From: Opitutaceae bacterium
GTDB taxonomy: Bacteria > Verrucomicrobiota > Verrucomicrobiia > Opitutales > Opitutaceae
NCBI GenBank assembly: GCA_031272375.1
Contig: JAISTY010000238.1
Location: 1 to 6,039, forward strand
Direction: 5' to 3'
Length of the DNA stretch: 6,039 bases
Positions within the stretch are counted from its first letter, which is position 1; every line of letters starts with the position of its first letter. Below the pieces are notes generated by a model. It saw only the letters and a program-made list of their open reading frames with translations, did not search any database and was not told the origin of the DNA. The translations under genes were made by a program, and so were the position numbers. Positions 4,549 to 6,039 of the stretch are shown here, piece by piece.

Positions 4549-6024
4549 ATGCCCGACACACCTTCCAATCCCCCGCGGAAAACACCGCCGCCCGCCACGC
4601 CCGGCGCCGCCCTGAAGGCGCTCCCGCACTCGGCCGATGCCGAGGAATACCTGCTTTCCTGCTGCATCCTCGACGGCGGCGACGTCATCGCCCGCTGCCT
4701 CTCGGACAACATCTCCGAGCGCTCCTTTTACACGCACGGCAACCGCGTCATTTTCAATCGGTTATGCAAGCTCCACGAAAACAAGAGCGTGCCCATAGAC
4801 TCCACGGTGCTCATCGAGGAGCTGAAAGCCCGCGACGAACTCGACGCCGCCGGCGGTCTGCCATACGTCCTGCAGGTGGCGGGCAAAACCCCCACCACCT
4901 CCCGCGTCGGCTACTTCATCGAACGGGTGCGCGAACTGGAGCTGCTCCGCGCACTCATCGAAGCGACCACCAAGGCCACCTTGGCTTGTTACGACTTCAA
5001 CTGGAAGGACTCCTCAAAGAACGACGTCGCCATCGCCGAGTTCATTGACGAGGTGGAGCGGGATATTTTCAAAATCACCCAGAACCGCGTCGCCGAAGGC
5101 GCGCGGCGGATGGGCGAAAATCCGGGACCGGTGACCGACGCCATGAAAGTCGTCGAAAAGCTGCTCAAGAAAGAGGGCGAGCTGACGGGCGTCTCATCGG
5201 GCTTCGATGACATTGACAAGTTGACCTACGGCTTCCAGCGGCAGGAGATGATCATCCTCGCGGCGAGGCCCTCCATGGGAAAGACCGCCCTCGCGCTGAA
5301 CTTTGCCGAGCACGCCGTCCTTCCCAAATCCGGCGACCCCGTGCCCGTCCTCTTTTTCTCCCTTGAAATGTCCGCCTCGCAACTGGCGATGCGCATGCTC
5401 TGCTCCCTCGCACGCGTGAACATGGGGCGGCTCCGCGAGGGTAAGAGCTCCAAAGACGACGACGCCAAGCTCCGGGACGCCGCCAACGAGTTCTTAAATG
5501 TGCCCCTCTACATAGACGAATCGAGCCACCTGACCGTCATGCAGCTCCGCGCGAAAGCCCGCCGCCTCGCCGCTCGCCTCGCAAATGAAGGCACCCCGCT
5601 CGGCTTCATCATGGTGGACTACCTGCAGCTCCTCTCGCCCACCGACCCCCGCGTCCCCCGCGAGCAGCAGGTCGCGGAAATGTCCCGCGGCCTCAAGGCC
5701 CTCGCCAAGGAGTTGAACATCCCCGTCCTCGTCCTCTGCCAGGTCAACCGCGAGACGGAAAAGTCCGGCGAGGGCACCCCGAAGCTCTCCAACCTCCGCG
5801 AGTCCGGCTCCATCGAGCAGGATGCCGACGTTGTCCTCATGCTGGCCAGATCCCAGGAGGACAAAAAGGAGGACGAAAGGCAGGGCACGAAATCGGAGAC
5901 CGCCGGCACCGCCCCCGACCTGATCGTCGCCAAGAACCGCAACGGCGCCACGGGGAAATTACAGTTGACCTTCATAAAGCACTACACCCGCTTTGAGAAC
6001 TACGCGCACGCGCCGAGTTCCTGA
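4549..6024 (+). CDS. dnaB: Replicative DNA helicase DnaB
   Basis: A 491-residue hexameric helicase that unwinds the replication fork using ATP. Residues 1-24 are a Pro-rich tail. Residues 25-130 are the DnaB N-terminal domain (PHSADAEEYLLSCCILDGG, FYTHGNRVIFNRL, and the helix near 120-136). A linker follows, and from about 205 the RecA-like ATPase domain begins (TGVSSGFDDIDKLTYGFQ). Walker A is ARPSMGKT with K245 and T246; Walker B is FIMVDYLQLL with D357. LRESGSIEQDAD is at 416-427, and VAKNRNG holds K462 and R464, which align with the trans-acting lysine and arginine finger of the E. coli enzyme. The loop between these last two motifs is unusually charged (QEDKKEDERQGTKSE) and lacks the Arg-x-x-Tyr often found there. 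No intein or frameshift is seen. The frame is open upstream, but ATG at 4549 gives the family length and the upstream part is antisense to the DUF481 gene. Confidence 0.97.
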   Translation: MPDTPSNPPRKTPPPATPGAALKALPHSADAEEYLLSCCILDGGDVIARCLSDNISERSFYTHGNRVIFNRLCKLHENKSVPIDSTVLIEELKARDELDAAGGLPYVLQVAGKTPTTSRVGYFIERVRELELLRALIEATTKATLACYDFNWKDSSKNDVAIAEFIDEVERDIFKITQNRVAEGARRMGENPGPVTDAMKVVEKLLKKEGELTGVSSGFDDIDKLTYGFQRQEMIILAARPSMGKTALALNFAEHAVLPKSGDPVPVLFFSLEMSASQLAMRMLCSLARVNMGRLREGKSSKDDDAKLRDAANEFLNVPLYIDESSHLTVMQLRAKARRLAARLANEGTPLGFIMVDYLQLLSPTDPRVPREQQVAEMSRGLKALAKELNIPVLVLCQVNRETEKSGEGTPKLSNLRESGSIEQDADVVLMLARSQEDKKEDERQGTKSETAGTAPDLIVAKNRNGATGKLQLTFIKHYTRFENYAHAPSS

Positions 6025-6039
6025 TTTCATGACCTTTAA

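Noticed and set aside
6029..6039. ATG right after dnaB as the start of a next gene
   Set aside because: Only eleven bases remain before the window ends, so nothing supports a coding call.

Overview
The window is a GC-rich (about 60% by eye) bacterial chromosomal segment with five protein genes and two repeat-filled intergenic regions. The replicative helicase at the right end, the Gram-negative outer-membrane protein beside it, the weak Shine-Dalgarno signals and the style of the intergenic repeats fit a Verrucomicrobiota bacterium, possibly of the Opitutae. That placement is inferred from gene style and is not proven by any marker here.

Layout. Positions 1-448 hold no gene. They contain a complex repeat (copy A, 50-281) and a short hairpin. 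Positions 449-1397 hold a two-gene leftward operon: a GYF_2 plus CD225/dispanin membrane protein, then a DUF2752 membrane protein whose GTG start lies inside the end of the first gene. Positions 1398-1945 hold no gene. The first 106 bases show nothing recognisable. From about 1504 the region is filled by a degenerate repeat fragment, an arm rich in CACAGATT-type phrases, and repeat copy B (1611-1919), which is split by an AT-rich perfect-pairing hairpin (1685-1779). Positions 1946-4416 hold two leftward genes for envelope proteins: a DUF481 outer-membrane beta-barrel protein (promoter-proximal) and an M16 zinc peptidase with a signal peptide. After a 132-base divergent intergenic region, dnaB (replicative DNA helicase) runs rightward to 6024. 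The last 15 bases contain an ATG at 6029 that is too close to the edge to judge.

How the parts relate. The GYF_2-CD225 and DUF2752 proteins are almost certainly co-expressed and probably act together at the inner membrane in an unknown role. DUF481 and M16 are codirectional with a 62-base gap and may be co-transcribed. DnaB is independent housekeeping. No CRISPR array, tRNA, rRNA, transposase or integrase was seen.

The most interesting signal is non-coding. Two related, phrase-built, imperfectly palindromic repeats lie in direct orientation on either side of the CD225/DUF2752 operon. One copy has lost an arm of its stem to an AT-rich hairpin whose 32 paired positions are all Watson-Crick or G-U when read on the + strand.
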